Shown one piece after another: positions 43,611-54,598 of a stretch of 64,000 nt of DNA. Source of the DNA: Batillaria attramentaria. Its lineage: Eukaryota > Mollusca > Gastropoda > Batillariidae. Within the stretch, counting starts at the first letter, position 1. Each line of letters starts with the position of its first letter. The stretch covers positions 517,501 to 581,500 of the forward strand of contig JACVVK020000377.1 in the NCBI GenBank assembly GCA_018292915.2, given 5' to 3'. Below the pieces are notes generated by a model. It was not told where the DNA came from. It ran no database searches and worked only from the letters and a program-made list of their open reading frames with translations. The position numbers were made by a program, and so were the translations under genes.

Positions 43611-44504
43611 AAAAGTGACGTCATAAAGTAAGTCTACGTAGTAGCCTTCGTCGTCTGTGACAAAACTTTCACACAGGTTTTTTTGGTTGTTTTTTTTCAA
43701 GGGTTTTATAAACAGTAGATACACCAAACTTAGCTCAATGGTGGCTGGTGGCAAGGGCTTTCCAAACATATCTTTTTGTATGACCTGCCACAAAGGATAA
43801 GGTCATAGGATCATGGTGAAGGTTTCATTTTTTTTTTTTACTATCTTTCCTTTCAAAGCCTCTCCCTAAGCGCCGTGAGCACTCAGTTAGGGTGGAGCCG
43901 TGCGCTATATCAAGTCTCCATCATCATCATCATCATCATCATATAATCATATTTTCTCAGCAACCACAAAACACCAGACAACCCAAACTTGGGTACAGAG
44001 GCAAGTTAGTATGAAAAACTTTCACGTGTACAGCTTGAGTGACGTTGAGATGTGGGGTTTTTGTTTGTTTTAAATGGTGCAATTCAAACAGTTCAATAAA
44101 TTTCCAAATGTAGAAACGTGTTTGTTGTTTGACTTTGAAGTATGACTTTCGACTGACACAACTCTGTCTCTCTTTGCCTGTCTGTCTGTCTGTCTGTCTC
44201 TCTCGTCTCTCACACACACACACACACACACACGCGGCAGCGCGCGCGCGCGCGCCAAATTCGTACAACGAAAATATCGGTTGACCAATTTTGCTTGAAC
44301 TTTATTTTCAAGAAGAATCATGAAATCAGATGAAGTTGCTTTTTGAGAAACAACACTACAAATCCAACCAAAACAAAATTGTTTTCATTCTCAAAAAGAT
44401 TGCCACGAACCAATCATAACCACAAGACAATTTTAATTTACAACGTGCTAGGGAAACATAAAAGCATTGTTAGGCCAAATCAATTGCATAAAATTGAAAC
44501 CAGG
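43611..44504. other. Unassigned sequence with decayed repeats
   Basis: Phrases such as ACCAAACTTAGCTCAATGGT and AAATCATATTTTCTCAGCAA recall the 8.7-9.6 kb array, so decayed units may be present at about 43700-44060. (CAT)n near 43922-43941; (AC)n-(GC)n at 44209-44256. No gene. Confidence 0.4.
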
Positions 44505-44521
44505 GTGTGGTGTGTGTGTGT

Positions 44522-44556
<35 letters not shown>

Positions 44557-44614
44557 ATGCATGCGTGTGCCCGCGGCGCGCGTGCGTGTGCGTGCGTGTG
44601 TGCAAGTTCGCGCC
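44505..44614. repeat. (GT)n/(GC)n tract
   Basis: GT-rich with GCATGCATGC and CGCGGCGCGC segments, directly 3' of the fibrinogen-like gene. Confidence 0.8.
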
Positions 44615-45787
44615 CTAAACACTAACGTGAATGCTAGACAGCGTCGCCACCTCGGTGCTGTTAATAGGCCAAGTGAGCTGCCCAGCAAAGGGACTATACC
44701 CTTCACAGTTGGCCCCGAAACCAGCCCGAGTAGCCTCTCGTTGCAGCACAGCCGTTCACGGTCGTGGTCAGGTGTGCTGAAGATGAGGGGCGGTTCTGCA
44801 GCGAACCCATTGATTGCGGGCCATCTGGACCGGTGGAGAAGGAACTGAAAGCCACAGAAGTGAATTCAAATGACGCTGGTTAGGGAGTATGTGTATTCAA
44901 ATGACATGGGTTAGAGAGTATTCAATGAGGCTAGAGATATATATATGTGTGGAGTCGAGCAAGTTGGGGATTATGTGTATTCAAAAGAGACGGCCGATGC
45001 AGAATATGTGCGTATTTCAATGAGGCTAGTAAGGGATGTTTCTATTCAAATGAAGCAGGTGAGAGAGCATTCATGTGCATTCAAATGAGGTAATTTAGGG
45101 AGCATGGGTATGCAAATGAGGCAGGTTAGGGAGCATGTGTAGTCAAATATTTACAGAGTATTGTATTGAACTGAGTCAGCCTAGGATTATTTATGTTCAA
45201 AAGTAAGTCAGTATGTGTACCCAAATGGGTCAGGTTAGGCAGTATTTGTATTCAAGGCTAGGGAGTATTTGTATGCAAAGGTGCAGGTTAGAGGGTATTT
45301 CAAGTGTATTCAAACTTAGGGAGTCTGCGTGTGGAAAAGGGTGGGTTGGTGTTTGAGGGTTTAACGTGCGCATGTTAAGAGTATATGTATTTCAAATAAA
45401 ACAAGTTAGGGAGCATATGTATTCAAATGAGACAAGTTAGGGTGTTGCTGTGTATGTTCTGTATAAAAGCTGTAATAACCATTAAAAAGAAACATTCGCT
45501 GGCAATACCTGTTAAAACAGCAAATAGTAGAGGGTGGGGTGGGTGTCTGGGAGTTTAAACGTCTTTTTTCCACCACATAGGGTGATATCAAAGACGGGGC
45601 AACGATGAAAAAGCCAGCACAAATATTGGCCCCAGCCGGGATCGAACTCACGACCCGAGCATTAGAAGTCCAACGCTCTACCATTCGACCAGCCCGGCTC
45701 CCCCGCAAATAGCAGAAAGGTAAAATAAGAAACAAAGATCTGAACAAAGGGAAGATGATGATGGAAGAGTGGAGTAGTAGAGTAGAG

Positions 45788-45847
<60 letters not shown>

Positions 45848-46933
45848 CTGGACTGACTGACTGACTGACTGAAACGTTTTATTTCAGGATAAAGACTTGT
45901 AGGCATGGTCTGCCTGTCTTACAAGCTGTCCTGCTAATCTAGAAACACTAAAAAATAAAGGCTAACATGACAAAAAGTATACCTGGCACAAAAAGAGTAA
46001 ATCTAATAAGAAAATAGAAAGAAAAAAATTAAACATGCAAAGATAGAAAGAAGCGCAAGAAATTCTAAGGAAACACATCGGAAAATAGGTGAAGAAGTAG
46101 ATAGCATGGTGTTGAAATTGTAGTATACAACATAACTTGTAAAAAGGTAACATGTAATAGTGCCATCTGATAACGAGCAATTTAGCATGGTTCAGATATT
46201 GTTCATGGACCTATGACTTACGTAAGTATCTGAGAAGTTGAGTTTTAAATGAATGAAGCTTCGGGGTACATTTTATGATTTTAAGTATGCTGGCAACTGG
46301 TTCCATGAGAGTGACCCAGAGAATGAGAGGCTTGTTTTAAAAATGTCCAATCTAGGTAATGGTAATTGGAACAGGCCATTTCTTGCGTTGTGTCGCTGAC
46401 TTGGTTGAAAGAACGTGGTCAGATATGGAGGGAGCCTTACAGTGGACTATCTTGTGCATGAAAACACACCGGTTGAACTCAAGATGCTTGGCAAGGGGGG
46501 AGGAGTTCGAGCGCTCTAAGTTTTTCTTCTGTGTGGGTAAGGGTCCAGGATGGAAAAGCTTTATACCACGTTTATAGAGAGAATTGATCTTTTTCAAGTG
46601 AATATCACCACACGTACCAGAGGTTGGAGGCGTAATCTATATGACTTTTATATGTGCGTGAAAGAAAACTTTGCAACTGTCGTGGCTAACTATGCGGTTA
46701 AGTTTACTTAAGAGAAAAAGATTTTTAGACACTGTTTTACTAAGTTTTTCTAGGTGCGGCTCCCACTTTCATTGGTCGTCCACTGTAACGCCCAAAAGGC
46801 GATGCGTTGACACTTGGTGTATGGGCTCTGAGCCGAGAGATAGTTTGAGAGGTAGAGGTTTCCGCTGGTGCCTTTGGCGGGTAGTTATTAGCATGCTCTT
46901 TGTTTTTGGGGACGCTGATCATCATACGATTTT

Positions 46934-46982
<49 letters not shown>

Positions 46983-48099
46983 AAAAAGAAAAATTAAACC
47001 TTCCAAACTGGTCCCTCTTTCTGCCCCCCCCCCCCCCCCAAAAAAAAAAAAAAAAAAAATTGTTGTCGTCAATCATCATCACCTGTAGCTGAGCTGGTAA
47101 GACGAACTCTCCGGTCCGACGGTGAAGTCATAGTAATTTATGATGTGCTTGCTGCCTGTGGTGCTCCACATGAAGAAGTGGATGGAGCGTAACGTCTGTG
47201 TCAGGTAGTGCAGCTTGTCCAGCCCAATGAAGAAGTCCCCAGCAGCAGGGTCCCCTATCCCCGCCGTGGCCGTGGCCCAGGTCACGTCGAATGACATGGT
47301 CGTGCGAACGAGGACATATTGAGAGCCTTTGTTCCCTAAAGCGCATCTGGCCTGGGAAATAAACAAATGTATCAACACATTTCGTACCACGAACCAGTAT
47401 CCCAAGGGTTTTTTTTTTTTTTTTTTGGTACGTGTTGGCGATTTTGATTTTAACGTCACAGTCTTGTTTTGTATCACTGAAACTTGCTGCTGGACGCAGC
47501 GAAATCTGCCTCATCCTATAAAGTTGTTCTCTATGAGAAACAACTTTAAAATGGGGTAAACTGAGTCGAGTGTTGTGACCACAGACCTAAAAAGAAGTCT
47601 TTTTTTTTAGGTCTGTGGTTGTGACTGGTACTTACCAAGAATGGGCTGGGAGACCCGACCGGTTGGATCAGGTATACCCGTTACCGGACTGATACCCGTT
47701 TCTGTACGCCTCTCTGCAGTCTGTGGAAAGCGTTTACCTTGTTAGAATTCGACTGTGCATGTAACATGTAACACGAATGTGAGGTGGGGTGGGTGGGTGT
47801 TTAGGAGTTTAACGTCCTTTTCCACCACGTAAGGGTGATATCAAAGACGGGACAACGAGAAAAAGGCCAGCACAAATATTTGGCCACAGCCGAGATTCGA
47901 ACTCACGACCCGAGCATTGTGAGTCCAACGTTCTACCATTCGGCCATCCCGGCTCCCCAACACGAATGTAGAATACATGCAAGAGTGTAACTTTCTTTGT
48001 TTTGGTATGGTTTGTTATTGTTGTTTAAACAGAGAGAGATGATGATGATGATGAAACTTTATTTATCAACGGTAAAAGTTTTGACAGAAATTCGCCAGT

Positions 48100-48136
<37 letters not shown>

Positions 48137-49757
48137 CAGAGAACCTGTGATGTAGCGTTGACATGTCTTTCCGCTGAAGGGTAGTGGGCATGCGCAGTGA
48201 GTCCCATTCGATATTCCGCCATTCTCGCAGGCTAGGAACCATTTATACTAAACCCAAAACAAACAAACCATTGAAAATCTCAGCAGCGGGCATCACAGAT
48301 CTTTCTTCAAGACAGAAACAAAAACAACCCCACGAAACAGATGAGTTTTGAGGGAAAAACTCAAAGCTCTACGGCTGTTTGGCAAATGAATAGATCTTCC
48401 TTTTGGCCATTGCGACCAAGTTTCGTGACTTTGCAGCTTCTAATAGTTGTTAGAAATGTGATTTTCTTTGGCCTGACGCTTCCATACCTGTACCACACGA
48501 CGCTACGACCAAGTCGCTAAAAATAGCCACCAATCAGAGCGAGTGAATGTGCAGCGTGAATGTGCAGCGTGAATGCCGGAATGGGTGTATCAATGAGTGT
48601 TGAATGTGACAGGAAATTGTATTATGTGATAGTGTGTTTTATTCTTGATGTTAAGTAATTTTACTGGTCAAGACTGTCTGTTTTACTTATTTTTGTAGTC
48701 TCTTTTATCAAAATGTTTATCAGTTGTGTGTCTTATTAGTATGCGGGCCAGAACTGCAATTTCCCAAATCTGGGATCAATAAAGTATTCTGTATTCTGTA
48801 ATCAGCGTTGTCTAGTTGGTGTTCAGTCCATAACAAAATAATGTCGTCTGCTCCGTACGCGGTACGCTTCTGCGTACGTAGAGCAACATATACGCCAACC
48901 AAAAGTCACCACAATGGTTTCAGATGCTACATTGTGTCCCAAGTGACTGATTCGGATACATGGATTAAAGATCTAAACTCCTAACAAAATGCTTTCCGAA
49001 GTGTGAAATTTTTTTTTACAGAGTCGACCGTGCAAGCACAGTCCACTCTGTCACAGTTGCAGAGTTTTCAGCGTCCCTGAAACCCCAATAAAAGCCAAGG
49101 GCAGCCTGATTTCACAGCTCAGTTTGCGTTTTGACACTGAGCGAGAAAGATCGTGCAGCACTGAACATCCGCTAGACACTGTAGCGATGTGTCTCGCTCA
49201 CCTACCAAAAGCCAAATAATGTCACGGCAAACTCGTGCTCTGGTTTTATAAGGGTCCCCGAAGCGCTGAAAACTCTGCAACTGTGACAGTTGCCTGGACT
49301 GTGCACAGTCGAAGGAGTTGCAGTTTTACAAAACGCAATGTTTGCGGCTTTTTGCTGAGATTGTAGACCTTTAAGCACAGTCGATGAAAAGTTTTCCACG
49401 GCGTTGTTGTCTGCCTGACAAACGCACGGAGACTTTCAACGAACTTACAACGTAGCGGCAGTCAGGGAAGGGGGAAGGAGACAGTCCCGCACAGCCCTGT
49501 GGGTTGTTGTCTGACAGGAGGTGGCAGGTGACCGCTCCAGACATGTGGTCGGGGCAGACGTTGAAGGCTTCACATCCCGAGGTCTGAGAACAGTTCTTGG
49601 CACAGTCCGCCGCAGACCCGCCAGAGAGAGAGGTCAGCTCTGGTCCGGTGAAGACAGACCCTCGCGGACACAGGGTGAAATCGGGTGCCTGCTGGCTACT
49701 GGAGGGGACTGGCGACGTGGACAGCAGGAAGACTGCCAACACTAGGAATCCGGACAT
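44615..49757 (-). CDS. Secreted PAN / fibrinogen-related protein, three exons, one-base frameshift in the last
   Basis: Minus-strand exons 49757-49449, 47351-47083 and 44844-44615, with matching GT-AG phases at both introns. Exon 1: signal peptide (MSGFLVLAVFLL) and a cysteine-rich PAN/Apple-like region (LCPRGSVF, DCAKNCSQTSGCEAFNV, CHLLSDNN). Exon 2: fibrinogen-like core (WATATAGIGDPAAGDFFIGL, DKLHYLTQ, YYDFTVGPESSSYQLSY). Exon 3: MGSLQNRP, VNGCAATRGYSGWF, then after a +1 shift ANCEGYSPFAGQLTW to a TAG at 44615. The shift lies at a GGGG run near 44714-44717; one fewer G restores the frame. A short LIFSTPDHDR phrase also falls out of frame, suggesting a second compensated indel. Extracellular recognition is the family role. 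Call as a gene with a suspected sequencing indel; otherwise a young pseudogene. Confidence 0.65.
44876..45445 (+). repeat. Degenerate minisatellite, roughly 30-40-bp units
   Basis: Repeated phrase GTTAGGGAGTATGTGTATTC followed by AAATGAG-like sequence, with variable spacing. Contains TTAGGG by chance of the unit but not tandem TTAGGG. It lies in the second intron of the fibrinogen-like gene. Confidence 0.75.
45535..45705 (-). mobile_element. SINE family A (minus) with 12-13-bp target duplication
   Basis: GCAAATAGTAGA before 45535 and GCAAATAGCAGA after 45704 differ at one base. Head, B box and body as in other family A copies. Confidence 0.85.
45790..46935 (-). mobile_element. CR1/L2-type LINE fragment (minus), 5'-truncated
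   Basis: (GA)n and (GACT)n at 45793-45872 form the 3' edge, followed by a TTTTATTTCA tail. Upstream in sense: RLLGVTVDDQ, HLEKLSKTVSKNLFLLSKLN, FFHAHIKSHIDYASNLW, then KINSLYKRGIKLF and FNRCVFMHKIVHC, in several frames. It aligns with the C-terminal part of the 32-38 kb LINE. Ends at the (GA)n at 46935-46980. Confidence 0.75.
47015..47062. repeat. C-run/A-run low complexity
   Basis: CCCC-rich then A-rich, just beyond the donor of exon 2 of the fibrinogen-like gene. Confidence 0.8.
47580..47617. mobile_element. 38-bp minimal hAT-like element (terminal repeats only) with 8-bp target duplication
   Basis: CACAGACCTAAAAAGAAGTC joined directly to the complementary end (T-run, AGGTCTGTG). GTTGTGAC at 47572-47579 recurs at 47618-47625. 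The ends match the 311-bp element at 43292. Confidence 0.8.
47781..47958 (-). mobile_element. SINE family A (minus) with 11-bp target duplication
   Basis: AACACGAATGT at 47770-47780 recurs at 47959-47969. B box GAGATTCGAACTC on the plus strand. Confidence 0.9.
48030..48132 (-). mobile_element. LINE 3' tail fragment (minus) with (GA)n
   Basis: (GAT)n, AAACTTTATTTATCAACGGT and TTGACAGAAATTCGCCAG, identical to the 25720 fragment, then (GA)n to 48131. Confidence 0.65.
48450..48975 (-). repeat. Family Q repeat (minus) interrupted by a LINE 3' end
   Basis: Outer parts match 20110-20400 inverted. Between about 48555 and 48808 sits a plus-strand LINE tail ending in CTGGGATCAATAAAGTATTC and short TATTCTG repeats, a common CR1/Rex-type 3' end. 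Confidence 0.65.
49019..49316. mobile_element. About 300-bp inverted-repeat element
   Basis: CTGTCACAGTTGCAGAGTTT near 49050 is inverted at about 49270-49290 (CTCTGCAACTGTGACAG). Outer ends GTCGACCGTGC and GCACAGTCGA are imperfect complements. It lies in intron 1 of the fibrinogen-like gene. No clear duplication. Confidence 0.65.
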
Positions 49758-50135
49758 CTTGAGTTTGCACTGGTTCCAACTGCCATGAGATGAAACCGAG
49801 ACGGTCCTTTAAATTGCTGCCTGTACCATCATCTTTGTCATCGTATTTATCATCATCATCATCGTCGTCGTCGTCGTCGTCATCATGTCGCCGTCGTCGA
49901 CCTCCTACTCTTCGTCATCATCACAAACACATGATGAGAGGCCGTAGAATGAAAACACACACGCATGGGAGGGAAATATGGGTGGCGCTGTGCCATGGCC
50001 GAAGAGAGCAACTCGAATTTACAAGCCACGAGATAATAAAGAGTATAAACAAAATAAAATACATAGACAACCACCACCAACACCACCAGCATCCTCATTA
50101 ACATCATCATCATCATCATAAAGTTGTTGTCGCTG

Positions 50136-50169
<34 letters not shown>

Positions 50170-50180
50170 GTAATTCCATA
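49758..50180. repeat. (CAT)n/(CGT)n tracts upstream of the fibrinogen-like gene
   Basis: CAT and CGT triplets at 49840-49890 and 50100-50170. Any promoter of the minus-strand gene lies here but was not identified. Confidence 0.7.
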
Positions 50181-50554
50181 CACATCAGTTCTATTCATAC
50201 ACAGTACCAGGTTCCACAATTTCAGATTGTTGAAAAAATCTAGAAATCTCTTCTGATTACCCTTGAGACACTCTTTATCATATCAATACTTTTGAAACAT
50301 ACAATTAGAAAATACATGCACATAACTTTTCACTCACTTTTCGTTACTAAGAACATGAAAAACACAACGTTTTGGTGGTTACCTGAAAACGTTCAGCCAA
50401 ACGTGTAGCCTGCATCTCAGGAAACCAGTATCTGTGAGTGCCACTTAGCGCTAAGCATTATAACGGAATATGGAAGAAACAGAAGAAGAAGAAAAAGAAA
50501 AAGAACTCATTTATACAGGCTTAGATGCGGATGCAGGATTGTAGTCATTACTGC
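50181..50554. other. Unassigned non-coding stretch
   Basis: A-rich (AAG)n near 50470-50505; nothing else recognised. Confidence 0.35.
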
Positions 50555-51050
50555 ATGAGCGCAGATCACAGGCGTAAGGACACAAAATGACCGTGGGGTC
50601 ATGTTTGGTGTTTATTTTGGGTACCCTGTCTGGCGAGTGTGCTAGTCTGTAGTGATTTTTGTTGTCATGAAAAAGCGTGATTTTCGTGATTTTTGTGTTA
50701 TGTAGGTCAAGGTTCATGCCAGGCGGTCACAAAAAATAGGCAAACTGTCAGTGAAGCTTCTTTTTCTTTTTGCACAGAGCTGGGACACAAGTGAGGCAAG
50801 CGGATTTGTGCGAACCGCCTCTCTGGCCTAAAAAGAAAGTAGACGTGCATTACGCCAGTGAGGCCTGAGCGGAAAGGAGACAATTGATTTTTTTTAAACC
50901 CCTGTCAGCTGCGTGCCTTTGAATGGTCTGTTCATGGTAGTAATTGTTTCTAGATGGAAGCATTTTTAGGGCGAGACTATGATGCGTGAGGCTAATAGGG
51001 AATATATAGGCATTTTGAGGCAATGTGTATTTGTGTCCTCCGCCCACAAC
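50555..51050 (+). mobile_element. Family P inverted-terminal element, copy 2
   Basis: Starts CAGGCGTAAGGACACAAAAT and ends TATTTGTGTCCTCCGCCC. The body is collinear with the 14590-15090 copy. Confidence 0.65.
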
Positions 51051-51154
51051 AAATTCACTAAGTCACAAGTCTCAGCTCGGTGGGCTTGGACAGACCGGTT
51101 GTTACAGTGCATTAGGTACTACAGTCGCCAAAGCTATGAGGGAATATATATATA

Positions 51155-51157
<3 letters not shown>

Positions 51158-51225
<68 letters not shown>
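51158..51225. repeat. (GT)n microsatellite
   Basis: About 66 bp of GT. Confidence 0.9.
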
Positions 51226-51228
<3 letters not shown>

Positions 51229-51544
51229 CCTGTGATTTCGTGAATATTTACTGGTAAGAGATATCTGAAAACAAGTGACCTAACTTTTTATCATCCATGG
51301 AAATGCAATACAAAAAGTGGCTCCAATAAAAGTTATCGTCGAAAATGGTTGGCAACTGAGATCACAAACGCACCGGAGCATGTACACTTAAATATTGATA
51401 TGGGTCGAAGGTTTCCGTTCTCGAATGGCAGCCAAACTATTCCGCCTTTTTTCCTGTCCTCCTTGCCCTGTCTTTGATATCACCTTCCATATTGGAAAAG
51501 GACGTTGAACCAGGAAGCACCTAACCAGCCAACCAATCATGGGA

Positions 51545-51992
51545 GGGAGGGTAAGGTCAAAAAGGGCGTGCCAAATGTACTCTTTGTTTTATTATGCAGG
51601 ATGATGGCGATGAGGATGGTGGTAAGATGATGCTATGGAGGTCCATATGGTTTGGGACTGCGGGACAGGACCGTCTTCCACGCTTCCTGTCATAAATATC
51701 CCGGCGTTAACCAGGCCCGGGAACTACGGCACCCGCGGTGTCGGCCGTGTAATCATCCACATCATAAGACGTGTCATACCGAGGGAAGCATCCCCAAAGT
51801 CGCACCCGGGAAGTGGGTGAATCTCGGCTGTATGGCAACAGCCCCCCTCCCCCCCCCCCCTCTCCATTGGGCACATAGCACACCCGCTCTAGATAGGAGC
51901 CGACGTAGGTAGGAAAAACCCCGCTTGCCTTGGCTGGGACTCGAACCCGGGTCTCCCTGTCCATGGTCAGAAGTGCTAACCACTACACTATT
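51545..51992 (-). mobile_element. SINE family B (minus)
   Basis: Body as in the 28583 copy, B box GGGACTCGAACCCGG on the plus strand near 51936, head end near 51988. The 5' part of the body carries a C-run expansion at 51842-51860. Confidence 0.8.
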
Positions 51993-52535
51993 AATGTAAA
52001 TAATGTATAATGTAAATTTACATTATTACAATGTAAACTGTTGCAGAATGTTGTCGTTTACAAGCTCACCCCCTCCCCGCCTGTCCACAACATCCGCCCT
52101 TGTCAAACCGATCTATTTCTGCAACGAAAGAAATTCATTGGAGCCGCAGCACAGTCAATAATGAGCAAGACTGCACCGTTTGCGGGTGGAGTTCGTAAAA
52201 CATCAATAATAATCAATAAAAGACCACTGCTTGGAAGCGTAATTATCGAATTGTTCAAACAAAACCGTCTTTTTTTCCGTCTTCAATATCGAGGTGCATG
52301 CACTTTGTTCTTGCAACCGATGATGTTCTGTGAATCGGAACAGGAAATGTCGATGTGTTGATCTCCGACCACATCAGCCCCCCCCCTCCCTCCACCCCCC
52401 CCCACCCCACCCTTACTGGAGATGTTGGACAATAAAATCGATATGGGTAGTGTGATGTGGATTTCGGAGACTATTATTTGGAGTATCGGCTTTTCTTTTA
52501 ACCGATATTTGTATTTGTGGGACAAGGTGCCCGAT
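51993..52535. other. Unassigned sequence
   Basis: AATGTAAA-type duplications near 51995-52035 and a C-run near 52377-52412. No gene recognised. Confidence 0.35.
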
Positions 52536-52539
52536 ATCC

Positions 52540-52830
52540 GCTAGGTCCTTTGGCGAGCGTTATTTCAGTTTTGTGGCACCAACCTTTTGGAATTCCCTGC
52601 CAGAAAATCTGATAAAAATGTGCCCACACTGTCTAGCTTTAAGAGCAGTCTTAAAACGTTTCTCTTTTGTAAAGCCTTCCAGTAATTTCCTGGGTCAGTA
52701 GCTCGTCAGTTTCACCAGTGTGTGCGTGTCCACAGTGTGTAAAATGTGCGTGAGTGTCGGTGAGTGATTGACGCATTGAGAAATGCGCCTTACATATATC
52801 ATTTATTATTATTATTATTGTATTTGGCGA
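52540..52830 (+). mobile_element. LINE fragment (ORF2 C-terminus and (ATT)n tail)
   Basis: FGERYFSFVAPTFWNSLPEN followed by ALRAVLKRF, the G-E-R-x-F-x-x-x-A-P-x-x-W-N-S-L-P tail common to LINE ORF2 proteins, then a 3' region ending in (ATT)n at 52802-52819. Confidence 0.65.
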
Positions 52831-53325
52831 TGTCGGCTAGCGCCGTTAAGATAATACAGAAAATAATGTAGTGTAGTTCCGCTCACAGCCTCACCGACAG
52901 TCACACCCGTTTCCGAGCCTCATTATCGGCCTGACTCAACAGGCAATGGACTGCAATTGAACGGGCGTGGGGGTCATCTTCCGACGCAGAGGCGCATCAG
53001 CTCGCTCGCTTACAGAGGAATAGTTCCACTTTGTACACTCGTGTCACGCTCAAGAAGCCTGCGACGGAGACCGTACTGTGGCTGTGTTAGTGTTGTTAAT
53101 GGGTATGCTTTGAGGGAGGGAGATAGGCTTTGGAGTACAGCACTAAATCTGTTGATCTGCTGTTTGTTCTCTTGTTCGGACTGCAAGGTCCGGAGTTTCA
53201 CACAGAATCCACATTTGTTTTCATGCAGTCAGAACAAAGAGACGGCGAGAGGAAAGCAAGGTTAATGGTGGTGACATTGATTCGCTGTTGTTATTGTTTC
53301 TTATTGCCATGAGACACCAGTCAAA
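52831..53325. other. Unassigned sequence
   Basis: No coding motif, RNA or repeat family recognised. Confidence 0.3.
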
Positions 53326-53329
53326 ATAG

Positions 53330-53790
53330 GGCTTGCACTAAGGGTGGGGGTGGGTGTCTGGGAGTTTAACGTCCTTCTCCACTACGGTGATATCAATGAC
53401 GGGGCAACGAGAAAAAGGCCAGCACAAAATCTGGCCCCGGTCGGGATTCGAACTCACGACCCGAGCATTGAAGGCCCAACGCTTTATCCCGGACCCCCAT
53501 CCCACCCCCATTGGCACTATGCGATAACAGATTAGATTATAAACACTATAATTTAGAAAATCCTCATTCTAAGCTGCATACTTTGTCAAAAACAAAACTA
53601 AAACCAATAATAAAATGCATGCAGTTTAACTGCGTCCATAGTAAAAGCCATAGTCTTTTTTGTTGCACCACCCTCACCAGGGTTTGCACTAAGGGATATG
53701 ATTTCATATCATGTGACACAGATTAGATTATAAACACTGTAATTTAGAAACTCCCCATGTACAGCCGCACACCTTGTAATGAATCGTTCA
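53330..53790. repeat. Direct duplication, first copy carrying a SINE family A (minus)
   Basis: TTGCACTAAGGG at 53332 and 53683, and GATTAGATTATAAACACT at 53530 and 53723, mark two copies of one segment. The first is split by a family A SINE (53343-53500, B box GGATTCGAACTC). Confidence 0.6.
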
Positions 53791-54060
53791 GCCCAGCTGT
53801 CTTCACAGCCCCTGCATGTGTTGTGTCTCGTTACTATGTGACACCACCCAAAACAGTGCGGGATCGGGAGATAGGATCGTTTGTGCACAACGCGAGTCTC
53901 GTAATTCAAATACTTATGCATGGCGCGTGTATTTGCAATTACATCCCGGCCTGCCAGAAGGAAAAACTGTTTGTTAAGCAAACATCCACGCGCTCTGTTG
54001 AAACTGTGGTCAGTTAGATCGGTTAAAAATTAATGTCCGATGTGTTTCTTCAACGCTCAA
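53791..54060. other. Unassigned sequence
   Basis: Nothing recognised. Confidence 0.3.
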
Positions 54061-54064
54061 GGTC

Positions 54065-54290
54065 TAGCGGCGGTCGGTGGTCGGTGGTGTAGTGGTTAAG
54101 ACACTTCGTCACCAATGCGAGAGGTCAGGTTCGGGTCCCGCTCGGGGTAAAGAATTTTTCCTTCTCGTACGTGACACCGTTCATTCGGGCCGATCGTCGG
54201 GGGTTCTCTCCAGGTACCTTCCTCCGGCTTCCTGCTCCTCTGCTTCGTAAATGTTCAGCCTGCAAACTACAAAAATCGCGATAATGAGGT
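54065..54290 (+). mobile_element. SINE family C, 3'-truncated (plus)
   Basis: GGCGGTCGGTGG head, A-box TAGTGGTTAAGACACTT, B box GGTTCGGGTCCCG, then TTCATTCGGGCCGATCGTCG. Breaks off after AAATGTTCAGCC. Confidence 0.8.
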
Positions 54291-54565
54291 AATGCCGAAT
54301 ATTTGCGGTACAGGGTGCGTTGTCAAAGAGTTAAAAGTGTGGCTGAGTGGCAGGGTGAGTGTATGTTTTGATGTTTTACGTCATTTGTCCGTCGCAAGAA
54401 TGAAGACAGGGTTCACTGGAAAAAGGCCCGTACAAGTTCTGGCCCTGCCGAGATTTAAACCCGGGACCTTCTTATCTCGGGTCCGACACTCAGTGAGTCT
54501 AGCCCACAACTCCCCATTTCTTCTAGTGACGCACGTGCCCCTACAATCTCTTCAGCAATTGACAT

Positions 54566-54598
<33 letters not shown>

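Noticed and set aside
44876..45445. Interstitial telomere repeat
   Set aside because: TTAGGG occurs once per longer unit, never in tandem.
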